This document shows positions 44,923-54,038 of a stretch of 64,000 bases of DNA, in pieces. Below the pieces are notes generated by a model. The model made no database searches. It was not told the DNA's origin and saw only the letters and a program-made list of their open reading frames with translations. Each line of letters begins with the position of its first letter. Position 1 is the stretch's first letter. The translations under genes were made by a program, and so were the position numbers. This DNA comes from Streptomyces abikoensis (GTDB taxonomy: Bacteria > Actinomycetota > Actinomycetes > Streptomycetales > Streptomycetaceae), in contig NZ_BMRT01000001.1 in NCBI RefSeq assembly GCF_014648775.1, positions 310,001 through 374,000 on the forward strand. The letters run 5' to 3'.

Positions 44923-46010
44923 GGGTTGCTCCTCGGGTGGGCGCCCCGGCCGTTCAGCCGTCGGGCGTACAGCTCGTCGATGTGCCGGTAGAAATCGGGG
45001 TACGCCTCCGCGAGCCACAGCGCGCGCGTGTACGGGCGTACGGGCTCGGCCCCGGCCAGGATCAGGTGGTCGACCGGGGTGGCGGTGGTGAGGGGGACGG
45101 CGGCGGGCTCGAAGTCCGCGTAGGCGTCGCGGGCGGCCGCCAGCAGGATGTCCGTCGCCCGCCGGGCCTCGGCCGCGTCGAGTTCCGGCGCGATCAGCAG
45201 GTCGCAACGATTCTCCAGGAAGGAGAAGTTGAAGCCCAGCGGCCCCCGGTAGGCGAGCGCGGCGGCCCGCACCGTACCGGAGGCGTCGTACAGCGCCCAG
45301 ACGCGGCGGTGGCGGCGCAGCCCGACGAGGCGGTAGAGCCGGTCGACGTCGGTGAGACGCAAGTCGTCGCGGTCCAGGCCCTCAGCCCGTACATACACCT
45401 CGCCCCGGCAGTAGCGGGCCAGCTCCGCCAGCTCGGGGCAGGCGCCACCGTCCAGCTCGACGACGGTCCCGGCCGCTCCGGCCGAACCGAGCGCGTGGGT
45501 GAGCGTCAAAGGGACCATCGTGTAGTCGCCGGGGGCCACGAGGGAGTGCTCGGGGCCGAGACTGTGCGTGATGGTGCCGAACGCGAGGGCGGCGAAGCGG
45601 TTGGACGGGCTGAACCAGTTCTGTGCGGCACCATGCTGCCGCTCGGCCATCCCGGCCGCCTGCGCGGCCAGCATCACCGCCCGCCCGCCGGCGAGGGTGC
45701 CCGAACTGACCAGGTGCTGGATCTGCCAGCCCGTGTGCGTGGAACGCCAAGAGGTGAGCGAGGCCCAGCCGCCGTCAGGCTCGTCGTAGCTCGCGACCCA
45801 GTGGAGCAGTTCCCCGGCTCGGCGGGCGCGCTTCCAGTTCTCCAGGACGAGTGGCCAGTAGGGGGCGAGCCTGGCCCGTTTGGCCGGATAGAGGAAGCGG
45901 GAGCGCTCGTACCGGTCGAAGAGCTCGGCGGGCGGTATCGCATTCACCTCGCATCCGAAGTCGGACCACGTACCGGGGGCGGTCCGGTTCGCGACTGCGG
46001 CGACGGCCAT
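44919..46010 (-). CDS. Unknown protein, possibly GNAT-like
   Basis: 363 residues from the ATG at 46010; a GAAAGGA lies a little far upstream, and longer starts are possible. Landmarks are FLYPAKRARLAPYWPLVLENWKRA in pattern, SWRSTHTGWQIQHLVSSG, NWFSPSNRFAALAFG, VWALYDASGTVRAAALAYRGPLG and LNFSFLENRCDLLIAPELD in pattern. The C-terminal half with alternating strands around WALYD and RAAALAY might be an N-acyltransferase fold, but I cannot place it in a family. Overlaps the methyltransferase start by 4 bp, indicating coupled translation and a shared pathway. Confidence 0.55.
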   Translation of the reverse strand: MAVAAVANRTAPGTWSDFGCEVNAIPPAELFDRYERSRFLYPAKRARLAPYWPLVLENWKRARRAGELLHWVASYDEPDGGWASLTSWRSTHTGWQIQHLVSSGTLAGGRAVMLAAQAAGMAERQHGAAQNWFSPSNRFAALAFGTITHSLGPEHSLVAPGDYTMVPLTLTHALGSAGAAGTVVELDGGACPELAELARYCRGEVYVRAEGLDRDDLRLTDVDRLYRLVGLRRHRRVWALYDASGTVRAAALAYRGPLGFNFSFLENRCDLLIAPELDAAEARRATDILLAAARDAYADFEPAAVPLTTATPVDHLILAGAEPVRPYTRALWLAEAYPDFYRHIDELYARRLNGRGAHPRSNP

Positions 46011-46144
46011 GGGGCATGCGTGTCCTTTCGAGGAGTTCCAAAGACGGGCGAAGACTCCAACGGTCGACACCCGCAAAGGTGACGGCCATTCGGGCGATGT
46101 TCTCCGGACGCGCAGACATCCCACATCATGTGGAGGTAGTCGGT

Positions 46145-46899
46145 ATGGCTGCAGAGCGCACGGGTGTCATTGGCCTGATCAGGCTGAACACCCCTCCGCG
46201 AACTTGCGCGGGGCAGTACTGGCGTCGGCCCTGGGGATGCACAAGCCGACGTTCAAAAGGCTCGTCCGGCAGGCGGGCATCGACACACACCCACTGGACG
46301 GTGCTGCGGCCGGGTGGCCCGGTCGGTGCGGCCCTGGCCTCGGCCGGGCCGACCTACCCGGTGTTCGTCAAGCCGGCCTCCGGCGGTGCCGGCCTGGCAT
46401 CGGGCATCGCCCGCGACGAGCAGCAGGTGCGTGATGTCCCCACCGCCGCAGGCGAGTTACCGTACACGGAGTTCGTGATCGAGGAGTACGTGCCCGGCGG
46501 CCGCGACTGCACCGTGGCCTGGTCGAGATCGACGGGCGCCCTCGCACGCTGCCAATGTGGGACGTGGCCACCAGCCGCGAGTTCTACGACAACCAGGCCA
46601 AACGGGACGCCTTGTTGCGCACCGAGCACTGCCCGTCGGTTCTTCCGGAGGGCCTGATCGCCGGCATGGGGCAACTGGCCCGGCACGTGTTCCGGCTGAT
46701 CGGGGCACACGGCGTGCTACGGGTGGACTTCCTGGCCACCCCGGGCGGGTGGGTGACGCTGCTGGAGGCCAATACGCTGCCGGGCCTGCCGCCCCGGGGC
46801 AACCTCGCGACCATGGCCCGCGCAGACGGCATCGGCTACCCCGCCCTGATCCGCCAGCTGGTGCTCAGCGCGTTCACCAAGCCCGCTTACCTGCCGTAG
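46145..46899 (+). pseudogene. Multiply frameshifted D-Ala-D-Ala-ligase-like ATP-grasp gene
   Basis: ATP-grasp homology is spread over three frames. RGAVLASALGMHKPTFKRLV appears first, then WTVLRPGGPVGAALASAG and YPVFVKPASGGAGLASG in another frame, then EFVIEEYVPGGRDCTVA. The remainder is in a third frame as LVEIDGRPRTLPMWDVAT, HCPSVLPEGLIAGMGQLARHVF, LRVDFLATPGGWVTLLEANTLPGLPP. The order matches D-alanine-D-alanine ligase family members, including the EANTLPG metal/ATP end. Breaks near 46190, 46270 and 46525 (one-base changes) and a missing stretch of the N-terminal half mean it cannot be translated intact. An ATG at 46145 may be the old start. Confidence 0.7.
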
Positions 46900-46989
46900 C
46901 CCCGGTGGTGCGGGGCCCTCACGACGGCTCCGTAATGGCTACCACAGCCCCGCCATCGATTCCGCGTCCCACCCGACCGTCTCGCGGAC

Positions 46990-47190
46990 CTTGCCAGTGA
47001 CAGGTTCATCCGCAGAGCTCGTACAGCCCGTACTGCACAGGCTGCGGTGTTCGTACCAGGTGAAGGCGGCGGCCAGTCCAAGGAAGGCCAAGTGGTTGCC
47101 TGGATTCCGCTCGTACCGGTTGGTTGAAGCGGCGGTAGCCGGTCAGCCGGGGCATCTCGCATTGAATGGCCCGCCTCCGAAGTCGCATGT
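46990..47190 (-). pseudogene. IS5-family transposase 3' remnant
   Basis: The minus strand reads RLTGYRRFNQ, then after a one-base shift RYERNPGNHLAFLGLAAAF and TWYEHRSLC. This is the well-known C-terminus of IS5-type transposases of Streptomyces (LTGYRRLNxRYERxPxNYLAFLGLAAAL). Only the last 60 or so residues survive; no terminal repeats were identified. Confidence 0.65.
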
Positions 47191-47243
47191 CTGTGATCAG
47201 CATGTCTCTGATCAGACCGCACCGGCACGCGTTGGTAAGCCTG

Positions 47244-47921
47244 TCAGGAGGCGAGGGCGGAGATACCGTCCCCGAGCAGCTTCAGCCCGAGGACGAAGAA
47301 CAGGACCGCCATCACGGCGACGTTGTGCTGCGCTGCCCAGTCTTTCCAGTTGCCGAGCGTGGTCCTGGCTCGCTCTCCTCCGAGCAGGAAGACCCCCAGT
47401 GGAGCCAGCAGGCCGAGGGTGGCGACCAGGACGAAGATCGCCAGAGATGCGATCTGCTGTCCCACCGGCAGGCCGGCCGAGCCGATCGCGGCGCCTGCGG
47501 CGACGGTCAGCGGGGCGTTCTTGGCGTTGAGCGCGGCCAGGGCCAGTCCGAGCGCGAAGACCTTGACCGGCGTGAGGCGGTCGATCGCGCTCATCCACTT
47601 CGGCAGCTTGGCTTGTGCGGGATCCCTTGGGCGCCGGTGCCATTGCCGGCTGCCGAAGAAGACGAGGAACAGGCCCAGGGCGAGCTTGAGGGCTCCCACC
47701 CAGGTGGCCGGGTGGTTGCGGGTGGAGGCACCTGCCGGGGAAGCGATCCCCAGCATCACCGCGCCCAGCACCGAGAGCCCCAGGATCCAGCCGACGGTGA
47801 AGAGGACCCCGTTGAGACGCCCTCGGGGCGTGGCGAGTATGAGGATGACGGCGATGATGGGGAGCGGACTGACCGCGACGGCGGCGGCGAAGCCCAGTAC
47901 GTCACCGAGAACTGCGCCCAT
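47244..47921 (-). CDS. GAP-family membrane protein
   Basis: 225 residues with six membrane helices and the GAP/LysE-like pattern: MGAVLGDVLGFAAAVAVSPLPIIAVILIL (quoted partly as AVAVSPLPIIAVIL), FTVGWILGLSVLG, LKLALGLFLVFFGSRQW, VKVFALGLALAALNAKNAPL and LGVFLLGGERAR. Mycobacterial relatives aid transport of peptidoglycolipids or sulfolipids to the surface; in Streptomyces the substrate is unknown. ATG at 47921. No obvious operon partner; the upstream 425 bp contain no recognised gene. Confidence 0.8.
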   Translation of the reverse strand: MGAVLGDVLGFAAAVAVSPLPIIAVILILATPRGRLNGVLFTVGWILGLSVLGAVMLGIASPAGASTRNHPATWVGALKLALGLFLVFFGSRQWHRRPRDPAQAKLPKWMSAIDRLTPVKVFALGLALAALNAKNAPLTVAAGAAIGSAGLPVGQQIASLAIFVLVATLGLLAPLGVFLLGGERARTTLGNWKDWAAQHNVAVMAVLFFVLGLKLLGDGISALAS

Positions 47922-48346
47922 GGCTACCTCCGCATGAGGTCAGGGTGGCGATCCGGTCGAGCAGGGCAAGGCGCGAGAGGGTGCCCCGATCGCCTCGTCG
48001 GCGCAACGGGTCGGTGTGCGATCGGACGCGCCGCTGTCTCCACGGCGTCTCCACGGCCGTGCGCAAGCGGCTGCCCGGGAACGGTGACGACGACATACTC
48101 GGTACGTCCCACCCGTTCCATTTTCCTGCCCTTGGCCGAATCTGTCCTCGGGAGCCCCTCGGGACGGGGACTCGGGCCGGCCCCCGCAGTGTCGGAGTTC
48201 CCCGGGGATCCGCCTCAACCGCGACGGCCGGGGCCCGGGATGCGCGGCGGTGCGTCCGTGGTGAGGATTGATTGGTGAGGGCGATGGCGCCTCATGTCTG
48301 GGCGCTTGGCGACCCCCGGACCGAGCCGTGACAGGAGGACGGCACG
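47922..48346. other. Intergenic region between GAP gene and heme peroxidase cluster
   Basis: No convincing gene. It holds an imperfect inverted repeat GGAACGG...CCGTTCC (about 48078-48120) and promoter-like AT-richer sequence near 48115, perhaps the promoter of the cluster at 48347. No match to the island's 15-bp box was seen here. Confidence 0.4.
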
Positions 48347-48937
48347 ATGAATGCGACGACAGGTGCAACCCAATCGGCCCACCCCGAGCGTCCGGGCAGG
48401 TCGGATGGGGTTTGCAGCGAGTTCACCGTCTATACGGAGATCAAGCCGGGCCATGCTGATGCGTTGCGTAAGGATCTCGCCGCGCTCTCCAGCGGGTCGT
48501 CTGACAAGGACTCCCGTGCGGCGCTGCGCCAGATCGGCACCCTGCATGACGCACGGCACGTGATCTTCGACAATGACACCCGGTTCATGTTCGCCAGCGT
48601 CTTCGACGGCTCCTGGGACACCTACATCGACGACTTCGCCCAGACGGTCGTCGGGGCGAACTTCGACAAGATCTTCTCGCACAGCGTTGGGTTCCCCGGC
48701 GTCGCTGACCCAGGGGTGAAGGACTGGTTTGTCGCCCACCAAGCCCCCGCAGAAGCCTTCGTCAGCTCTTATCCCGATCTGACCGTTCAGCAGATCTGGA
48801 AGGACCAACGCGTGGACGACGCGTTCCAGGCGGTGCTGGACACCCCCGAGTTCCGGGCGATGCTGGACAACCCGGCCAACGCGGAGCTGGTGGCCACGCC
48901 TGCCTTCCAGAAGCTGCTGGAGGAAGCCTCGGCCTAG
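48347..48937 (+). CDS. Dimeric alpha/beta-barrel (ABM-like) protein of the peroxidase cluster
   Basis: 196 residues. The opening CSEFTVYTEIKPGHADALRKDL and the later RHVIFDNDTRFMFASVFDGSWDTYIDDFAQ match ferredoxin-like dimeric barrels that accompany Dyp-type peroxidases and catalase-like genes in actinomycetes. Later segments are VGANFDKIFSHSVGFPG, VKDWFVAHQAPAEAFVSSYP and the helical C-terminus. It probably binds the product or helps the peroxidase; the catalytic role is unclear. ATG at 48347, GGACGGCAC upstream; DyP follows after about 120 bp. The three genes run in the same direction. Confidence 0.65.
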   Translation: MNATTGATQSAHPERPGRSDGVCSEFTVYTEIKPGHADALRKDLAALSSGSSDKDSRAALRQIGTLHDARHVIFDNDTRFMFASVFDGSWDTYIDDFAQTVVGANFDKIFSHSVGFPGVADPGVKDWFVAHQAPAEAFVSSYPDLTVQQIWKDQRVDDAFQAVLDTPEFRAMLDNPANAELVATPAFQKLLEEASA

Positions 48938-49059
48938 CGGTATGACACAACCAACCCTCAGAACGACCCAAGATCGGTGGACCGTGCCGGGCGCGGGCCG
49001 GCCGCTGCGGGTCTGCCCAGGCAGAGGCCGATAGGGCCGATATGGAGGCACAGGCGATC

Positions 49060-50418
49060 ATGAACACGGCGGCAAGGGCAAGCAGCGGCGCAGCCGATAT
49101 GGGCGTTGAGATCGATGACGTCCAGAGCGGGGCGCTGCGTCCACGGCCCGTGCCCTACGAGGGAAAGTTCGTCTTCCTGCGCGTCGATGACCGCCACGCC
49201 GGGCGCGCCCTGCTGCGGCGGCTGCTTCCGGTGACGGCGGGTGGTCTGCCCGACGTGGACCCGAGCCAGGATGCCTGGGTCGCGGTGGCGTTCACCTATG
49301 AGGGGCTGAGGGCTCTGGGGGTCCCCCAGGAGTCGCTGGACAGCTTTCCGCGGGCGTTTCGTGAGGGCATGGCCGCTCGGGCGGAGCTGATCGGCGACGT
49401 GGGCGAGAGTGCGCCGGCCCGCTGGGAGGCACCGTTCGGCTCGGGCGATGTCCACATCGCGTTGAGCGCCCTCTCCTCCGATACGGCGCAGCTGGACAAG
49501 GAGCTGGAGCGGGCCCGTGTCGCCTACGAGGACACGCCCGGTGTCCAGGTGATCTGGCAGCAGGACGTCCGCCAGCTCCCGACCGGGCGTACTACCTTCG
49601 GCTTCCGTGACGGCATCAGCCATCCGCACATCGAGGGCGTCGGACTGCCCGGCTCCAACCCGCAGGAAGCCCCCATCAAAGCAGGCGAGTTCATCCTCGG
49701 CTACCCCGACGAGACCGGCAATCTGCCGCCCATGCCCCAACCCGATGTGTTGGGACGCAACGGGACCTACGCGGCCGTCCGCAAGATCCACACCAACGTG
49801 GCGGCCTGGCGCCGGTACCTGCGCGCGAACTCCTCCAGTGCCGAGGCGGAGGCGCTCCTGGCGGCCAAGATGGTCGGGCGCTGGCCGAGCGGCGCCCCGC
49901 TGACGCTGACTCCGGAGCACGATGATCCGGAGCTGGCGGCCGATCCGCACCGCGTCAACAACTTCCTGTACCGGGAGAACGACGACCGGGGGTACCGGTG
50001 CCCCGCCGGTGCGCACATCCGGCGCACCAACCCCCGCGATGCCACCATCATCGGCGACGCGCGGATGCACCGCCTGATCCGCCGTGGCACGACCTACGGT
50101 CCGCCTCTGCCCGAGGGCGTACTGGAGGACGACGGCGCCGAGCGCGGCCTGATCGGAGTCTTCATCGGAGCCCACCTGGAGCGGCAGTTCGAGTTCGTCA
50201 AGGCCGAGTGGGTCAACGACGGCAACTTCATCGGCTATCCCGGCGAGAAGGATCCGGTAGCGGGGCATCACGGCGGAACCGGCAGTGTCACCATCCCGGA
50301 GAAGCCGGTCCGCCGACGCCTTCAGAACCTGCCCAGCTTCGTGGTCACCCGCGGCGGCGAGTACTGCTTCGTGCCAGGACTGCGCGCCCTGCGCTGGCTC
50401 GCCGAACTTGAGGACTGA
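49060..50418 (+). CDS. Dyp-type heme peroxidase
   Basis: Heme peroxidase with ferredoxin-like halves, of about 450 residues. The family motif GxxDG appears as FGFRDGISHPH (catalytic Asp) near residue 185, and the proximal histidine region is AHIRRTNPRDA near residue 320. An ATP/NAD-free, cofactor-only enzyme that oxidises dyes, lignin-like or toxic organics with H2O2. Starts at 49060 with GGAGG upstream; an ATG at 49042 is equally open. No twin-arginine signal is present, so it is probably cytosolic or encapsulated by a partner not present here. Followed after 52 bp by the catalase-like gene, consistent with an operon. Confidence 0.88.
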   Translation: MNTAARASSGAADMGVEIDDVQSGALRPRPVPYEGKFVFLRVDDRHAGRALLRRLLPVTAGGLPDVDPSQDAWVAVAFTYEGLRALGVPQESLDSFPRAFREGMAARAELIGDVGESAPARWEAPFGSGDVHIALSALSSDTAQLDKELERARVAYEDTPGVQVIWQQDVRQLPTGRTTFGFRDGISHPHIEGVGLPGSNPQEAPIKAGEFILGYPDETGNLPPMPQPDVLGRNGTYAAVRKIHTNVAAWRRYLRANSSSAEAEALLAAKMVGRWPSGAPLTLTPEHDDPELAADPHRVNNFLYRENDDRGYRCPAGAHIRRTNPRDATIIGDARMHRLIRRGTTYGPPLPEGVLEDDGAERGLIGVFIGAHLERQFEFVKAEWVNDGNFIGYPGEKDPVAGHHGGTGSVTIPEKPVRRRLQNLPSFVVTRGGEYCFVPGLRALRWLAELED

Positions 50419-50470
50419 CAGCGATTCCCCCTGCGGTCCGATCACGCTCTCCGAGGAGAGGTCGAAGGTC

Positions 50471-51595
50471 ATGGCAGCACAGTTCGTCCGCTACACGCCT
50501 GACGTCGAAGACGACGACCCGGACTTCGACCGCAACGTTCAGGCGGTGATCGAAAAGACAGAGGGCTACATCGCCGAGTCGGTCACGGCCGGCGGCACCG
50601 GACGAGCCCTCCGCGACGCTCATGCCAAGGGCTACGGGCTGGTCCGCGGGGAAGTGGAGATCCTGTCCGGACTCCCCGCCGAGTACGCCCAAGGAATCTA
50701 CGCGACCCCGGGAACCCACGACGCGCTCATCCGTTTCTCCAACGGCTCGCCCCATGCCGGAGCCGACGCACGCCTGGGCGCCGCCACCGGACTGGCACTG
50801 AAGATCTTCGACATCCCCGGCCCAACCCTGCTGGAAGACGAACCGGACACAGGCACCTTCGACTACGCCAACATCAACGGACCGGTCTTCTTCTGCAACA
50901 CAGTCGAGCACTACCTGTTCATCCAGGAACTGTTCCTGGACGCACCGGCCTACTTCTCCCAGGGCCGACCCGGCGCACATCGCTTCTACACCGATTTCGT
51001 GACCGGAAAGGGAACGCTGGACCAGGACGACTGGGCATGGGACGAGTTCCTGGCCTTCCTCCGCCTGTCGAAGATCCCTCCGGCGAACCTGCTGCTGTCG
51101 AGCTACTGGACGATGGGCGCGGTCCGGCACGGGGACTACATCGCCAAGGTGCGCATCACCCCCGACCCGTCCAGTGCCGCCGCAGTGGTCCGGCGCACCA
51201 TCGACCCGATTTCCGCCCAGGAGGTCTTCCGACCGGCCCTGCAAGCCGAGTTGCAGGAGCGGCCCTACGTGTTCGACATCCAGGTCCAGCTCTGCACCGA
51301 CCTGGAGCGCATGCCGGTGGAGGACACCACCGTGGAGTGGCCCGAGCGGCTCTCGCCGCCCGTCACCGTGGCCAAGCTGCGGCTGCCGCAGCAGGACATC
51401 TCCGGCCCGGAGAACCTGGAGAAGATGGACGCACTCTCCTTCACACCCTGGCGGGTCACCGCCGAACACGCCCCTCTGGGCAACATCATGCGGGCCCGCA
51501 AAGAGGTCTACCGCCGGTCTTCCATCGCGCGTCACAAGCTCAACCAACAGCCGCGCACAGAGCCCCGAAGCGCCGACGAAGTACTTGGCGCTTGA
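50471..51595 (+). CDS. Catalase-related heme protein
   Basis: 374 residues of the short catalase-like family. KGYGLVRGEVEILSGLPAEYAQG, then GIYATPGTHDALIRFSNGSP, GLALKIFDIPG, FFCNTVEHYLFIQELF and YFSQGRPGAHRFYTDF, are the usual landmarks. The distal His expected in catalase (HGxG) is replaced by the RFSNG segment pattern. ATG at 50471 with GAGGAG upstream. It follows the DyP gene closely and may scavenge peroxide or assist it. Activity cannot be judged from sequence, since small members can have allene-oxide-synthase or peroxidase rather than catalase activity. Confidence 0.8.
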   Translation: MAAQFVRYTPDVEDDDPDFDRNVQAVIEKTEGYIAESVTAGGTGRALRDAHAKGYGLVRGEVEILSGLPAEYAQGIYATPGTHDALIRFSNGSPHAGADARLGAATGLALKIFDIPGPTLLEDEPDTGTFDYANINGPVFFCNTVEHYLFIQELFLDAPAYFSQGRPGAHRFYTDFVTGKGTLDQDDWAWDEFLAFLRLSKIPPANLLLSSYWTMGAVRHGDYIAKVRITPDPSSAAAVVRRTIDPISAQEVFRPALQAELQERPYVFDIQVQLCTDLERMPVEDTTVEWPERLSPPVTVAKLRLPQQDISGPENLEKMDALSFTPWRVTAEHAPLGNIMRARKEVYRRSSIARHKLNQQPRTEPRSADEVLGA

Positions 51596-51882
51596 CCCGG
51601 CCCACCTCCACGACGGTGCGTCAACCAAGGCCGCTCGCCTTCACGGCCCGCTGTCTTCAACAGCCTGACCACCGGCCCGGCACGCATCACGTAGACAGGC
51701 CAGTTACTGAAGTTTTCGCGTGGGTGTCGGGTCGTGACGGGTGATCGTGAGGCAGGGTACGAACGGCAGCACGTCAGCGCCGAGCTCGTGGTCGGGGTCC
51801 CGGACTCCTCCATACATACCCACGACGGTAGACACACCGCGCAGGGGCCCTAGACGCGAGCAAGCCCCTCGCCCGCCAGTGA

Positions 51883-52134
51883 CTACCGCCACGGACACCC
51901 TCCTTGCACGGGCAGATGCAGACCCCCAGCCTGCGAAATTCCCCTACGGATGATCTCGAGAACGACGCCGAGCCCGCGGACGAGCGCCTTGACCATGGCA
52001 CCCTTGGCGCACGCCTCGCCGACGTCGGCCACCTGGTCCTCGTCGAGCGCGGCCGGGCGCCCCAGCGCCTTGGCGAGGGCCGCGGCGGAGGCGAACTCGC
52101 CACCGCGCGACCCGTCGCCACGCGCAGAACCCAC
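51883..52134 (-). pseudogene. Serine-recombinase C-terminal (HTH) relic
   Basis: The minus strand reads EFASAAALAKALGRPAALDEDQVADV, then EACAKGAMVKALVRGLGVVLEIIRRGI, resembling the resolvase/invertase C-terminal HTH (GRPxALxxxQxAxVxxAYAKGxxVKALARxLGVxxxTIRR). Several conserved positions are altered and the catalytic domain is missing. It lies in the 700-bp gap after the catalase-like gene, where no other gene is recognised. Confidence 0.45.
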
Positions 52135-52291
52135 GCGCGGGTCGCGCGCATGGCGGATCTGCTCGTCGTCGTTCCGATACTGCTCAGCGTGGTGGAGCTT
52201 CCGCTGGCGCTCGAGTCGTCCTGAAGGAGCCGTTGATTTCTCACGGGATCCGTGGAATCCATGGAAGGCGGGCGATCCGGAGGAGGAACCG

Positions 52292-52471
52292 ATGAGTGGT
52301 CACCGCCCCGTGACATACGAGCTGGACGAGGGCTATTCGCTGTTCGTCATGGATGGCGGTAAGCATCCGTCCGCCATGGACACGGACGACTTGAAGATCG
52401 CCGACAGTGACGCCTTCGGCTTCATGAACCTGATGGTGTCGGCGGACCCCGTTCCGGACGACCTTCCCTGA
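52292..52471 (+). CDS. Small acidic peptide (59 residues)
   Basis: A strong ribosome site (AGGAGG) sits 6 bp before the ATG at 52292. Product: MSGHRPVTYELDEGYSLFVMDGGKHPSAM then DTDDLKIADSDAFGFMNLMVSADPVPDDLP (residues 30-59). It is acidic with no signal peptide. Stop at 52471, 13 bp before the glycosyltransferase start, so co-transcribed and probably coupled. No family recognised. The position ahead of a modifying enzyme suggests a possible small substrate or regulatory partner. Confidence 0.6.
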   Translation: MSGHRPVTYELDEGYSLFVMDGGKHPSAMDTDDLKIADSDAFGFMNLMVSADPVPDDLP

Positions 52472-52483
52472 GCCGGCGCCTCC

Positions 52484-53647
52484 ATGGCTATGACGGCCGC
52501 GGCGGCGTGGCCGGTGCTGCTCCAACTGGCCCCGGCGATCGCGTTGGCCGTCCTGGGCCGCGTCGAACGGACCAGTCGGCTCCGGGCCGCCAGACGGTAC
52601 CGGCCGGCCAGGCGCGGCCATCGGGAGCCGGTGGCCGTGGTGTGCCCCGTCTACCGGGAGGACCCGGCCCTCTTCGGCCGGGCCCTGCGCTCATGGTTGC
52701 GCAACGACGTGGCGGAAATCGTCTGCGTGATCCACGAGAGCGACACCGCGTGTGCCGAGGTGGCACGGGCGCATGGCGTACGAGTGATCATCACTGCGGA
52801 CCGGGACAAGCGCCGGGCGCTGCGGACCGGCTGGCAAGCGGTCACGGCGGGCCTGGTCGCTCTCACGGACTCGGACACGGTCTGGGCCCGCGATCTCGTG
52901 CCCACGGTCAGCGCGCCGTTCGTGGACCCGACGGTCGGCGGGGTGGCGACCCAGTCGTTCGTCCTGGAACCGGCCACGTTCTGGGAGGAGATCCGCCGCG
53001 GCCGGGGACCGATCGTGGTGATGGCCGCCCAGACCGTCCGGGGACAGGCACTGGGCTGCCTTCCCGGACGCACCGCCGTCTACCGGCGCGCCCTGCTCGA
53101 ACAGGTCGGCCCCGACCTGGTCCAGCAGTCCTTCCTGGGCGTGCGCTGCGGTCCCGGTGACGACACAAGGCTTTCCGCCCTGGCCCTCCGGGCGGGCTAC
53201 CGGACGGTCCTGCAGGCCAACGCGCACGTCTGGTCCCGCTTCCCGGACACCTTCACCGGCCTCGTCCGCCAGAGACTGCGCCACCAGCGCAACAGCTGGC
53301 GGGAACACCTGAGCGCCCTGACCGGCGGATGGATCTGGCACCACCCCTACCTCGCACGCTGCGTCACCGTCTCGGTGATCCTGCGCCTGGGATTCCTCCT
53401 CAGCACGGCGTACTACCTCTGGCTGGCCACCTCCGGCCACCTCCTCGCACCGGCCGCAGTGGTGACCTACTGGTGCGGCCGGCGCCTCCTGCGCACCAGC
53501 CGCCTACTGCACCGCACCGGCCGACGGAGGGCCCTCGCTTTCAAGCTCCTGGCCACCGACGTCCTCTCCCACGCCCTCGACGCCTTCGGGCTCCTCACCA
53601 TCCGCCGCCAGGGCTGGCTCACCCGCGGCAGCGACCGGACGACGTGA
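52484..53647 (+). CDS. Family 2 glycosyltransferase, hyaluronan-synthase-like
   Basis: 387 residues. The N-terminus has one possible membrane segment, then a GT2 core: VAVVCPVYREDPALFG (nucleotide-sugar fold), LVALTDSDTVWARD (DxD), CLPGRTAVYRR, GPGDDTRLS (second acidic site) and QRLRHQRNSWREH in the position of the Q-x-x-RW motif. C-terminal membrane helices at about 300-345. It likely adds sugars from UDP or GDP donors to a growing polysaccharide at the membrane. The ATG at 52484 has no strong site; translation may be coupled to the peptide upstream. A 47-codon gene follows after 4 bp. Confidence 0.85.
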   Translation: MAMTAAAAWPVLLQLAPAIALAVLGRVERTSRLRAARRYRPARRGHREPVAVVCPVYREDPALFGRALRSWLRNDVAEIVCVIHESDTACAEVARAHGVRVIITADRDKRRALRTGWQAVTAGLVALTDSDTVWARDLVPTVSAPFVDPTVGGVATQSFVLEPATFWEEIRRGRGPIVVMAAQTVRGQALGCLPGRTAVYRRALLEQVGPDLVQQSFLGVRCGPGDDTRLSALALRAGYRTVLQANAHVWSRFPDTFTGLVRQRLRHQRNSWREHLSALTGGWIWHHPYLARCVTVSVILRLGFLLSTAYYLWLATSGHLLAPAAVVTYWCGRRLLRTSRLLHRTGRRRALAFKLLATDVLSHALDAFGLLTIRRQGWLTRGSDRTT

Positions 53648-53651
53648 GGAC

Positions 53652-53795
53652 GTGAGGGACGACATCCGCAAAGTGTCGGTGAACGGCGACCAATACCAGC
53701 GCCTCGTCGAGGATGCAGCGACCCTCGGCATCGACGCGGAGATCACCGCCCGCACCCCCGGAACCGGGGGCTTCACGCCCGTCCCGAAACGGTGA
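53652..53795 (+). CDS. Small hypothetical protein (47 residues)
   Basis: Start GTG at 53652, with GTGAGGA ribosome site inside the end of the glycosyltransferase gene and stop-start spacing of 4 bp, so translationally coupled. Product begins VRDDIRKVSVNGDQYQRL, then EDAATLGIDAEITARTPGTGGF and ends PVPKR. Helical then loop-like, no signal peptide. No family recognised. Confidence 0.5.
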   Translation: MRDDIRKVSVNGDQYQRLVEDAATLGIDAEITARTPGTGGFTPVPKR

Positions 53796-54038
53796 GCGGT
53801 CGTGAACGGTCACAGCGCTCTCGTGGCCTGGGGCCCTGGCTCGGATGGCCACGACGGGACGGGCGGCAGTGCGGCCGGGGATGGGAGGTATGGCGGGCCG
53901 GCCTTCGGAGCCGCTCGCGTCCGTCACCCGTGTGGAGCACATCAGCGGGCCGGGTGGCCGCGCGGCGGGTTGGCTGGGAGACCCGCCGGACGCGCCGTGC
54001 GTCCGCACCGCGCCACCACACCCCCAGGGAGCCGTCGT

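Noticed and set aside
51596-52291. Other genes in the gap after the catalase-like gene
   Set aside because: Only the recombinase-like tail is plausible; remaining frames lack start sites and domain likeness.
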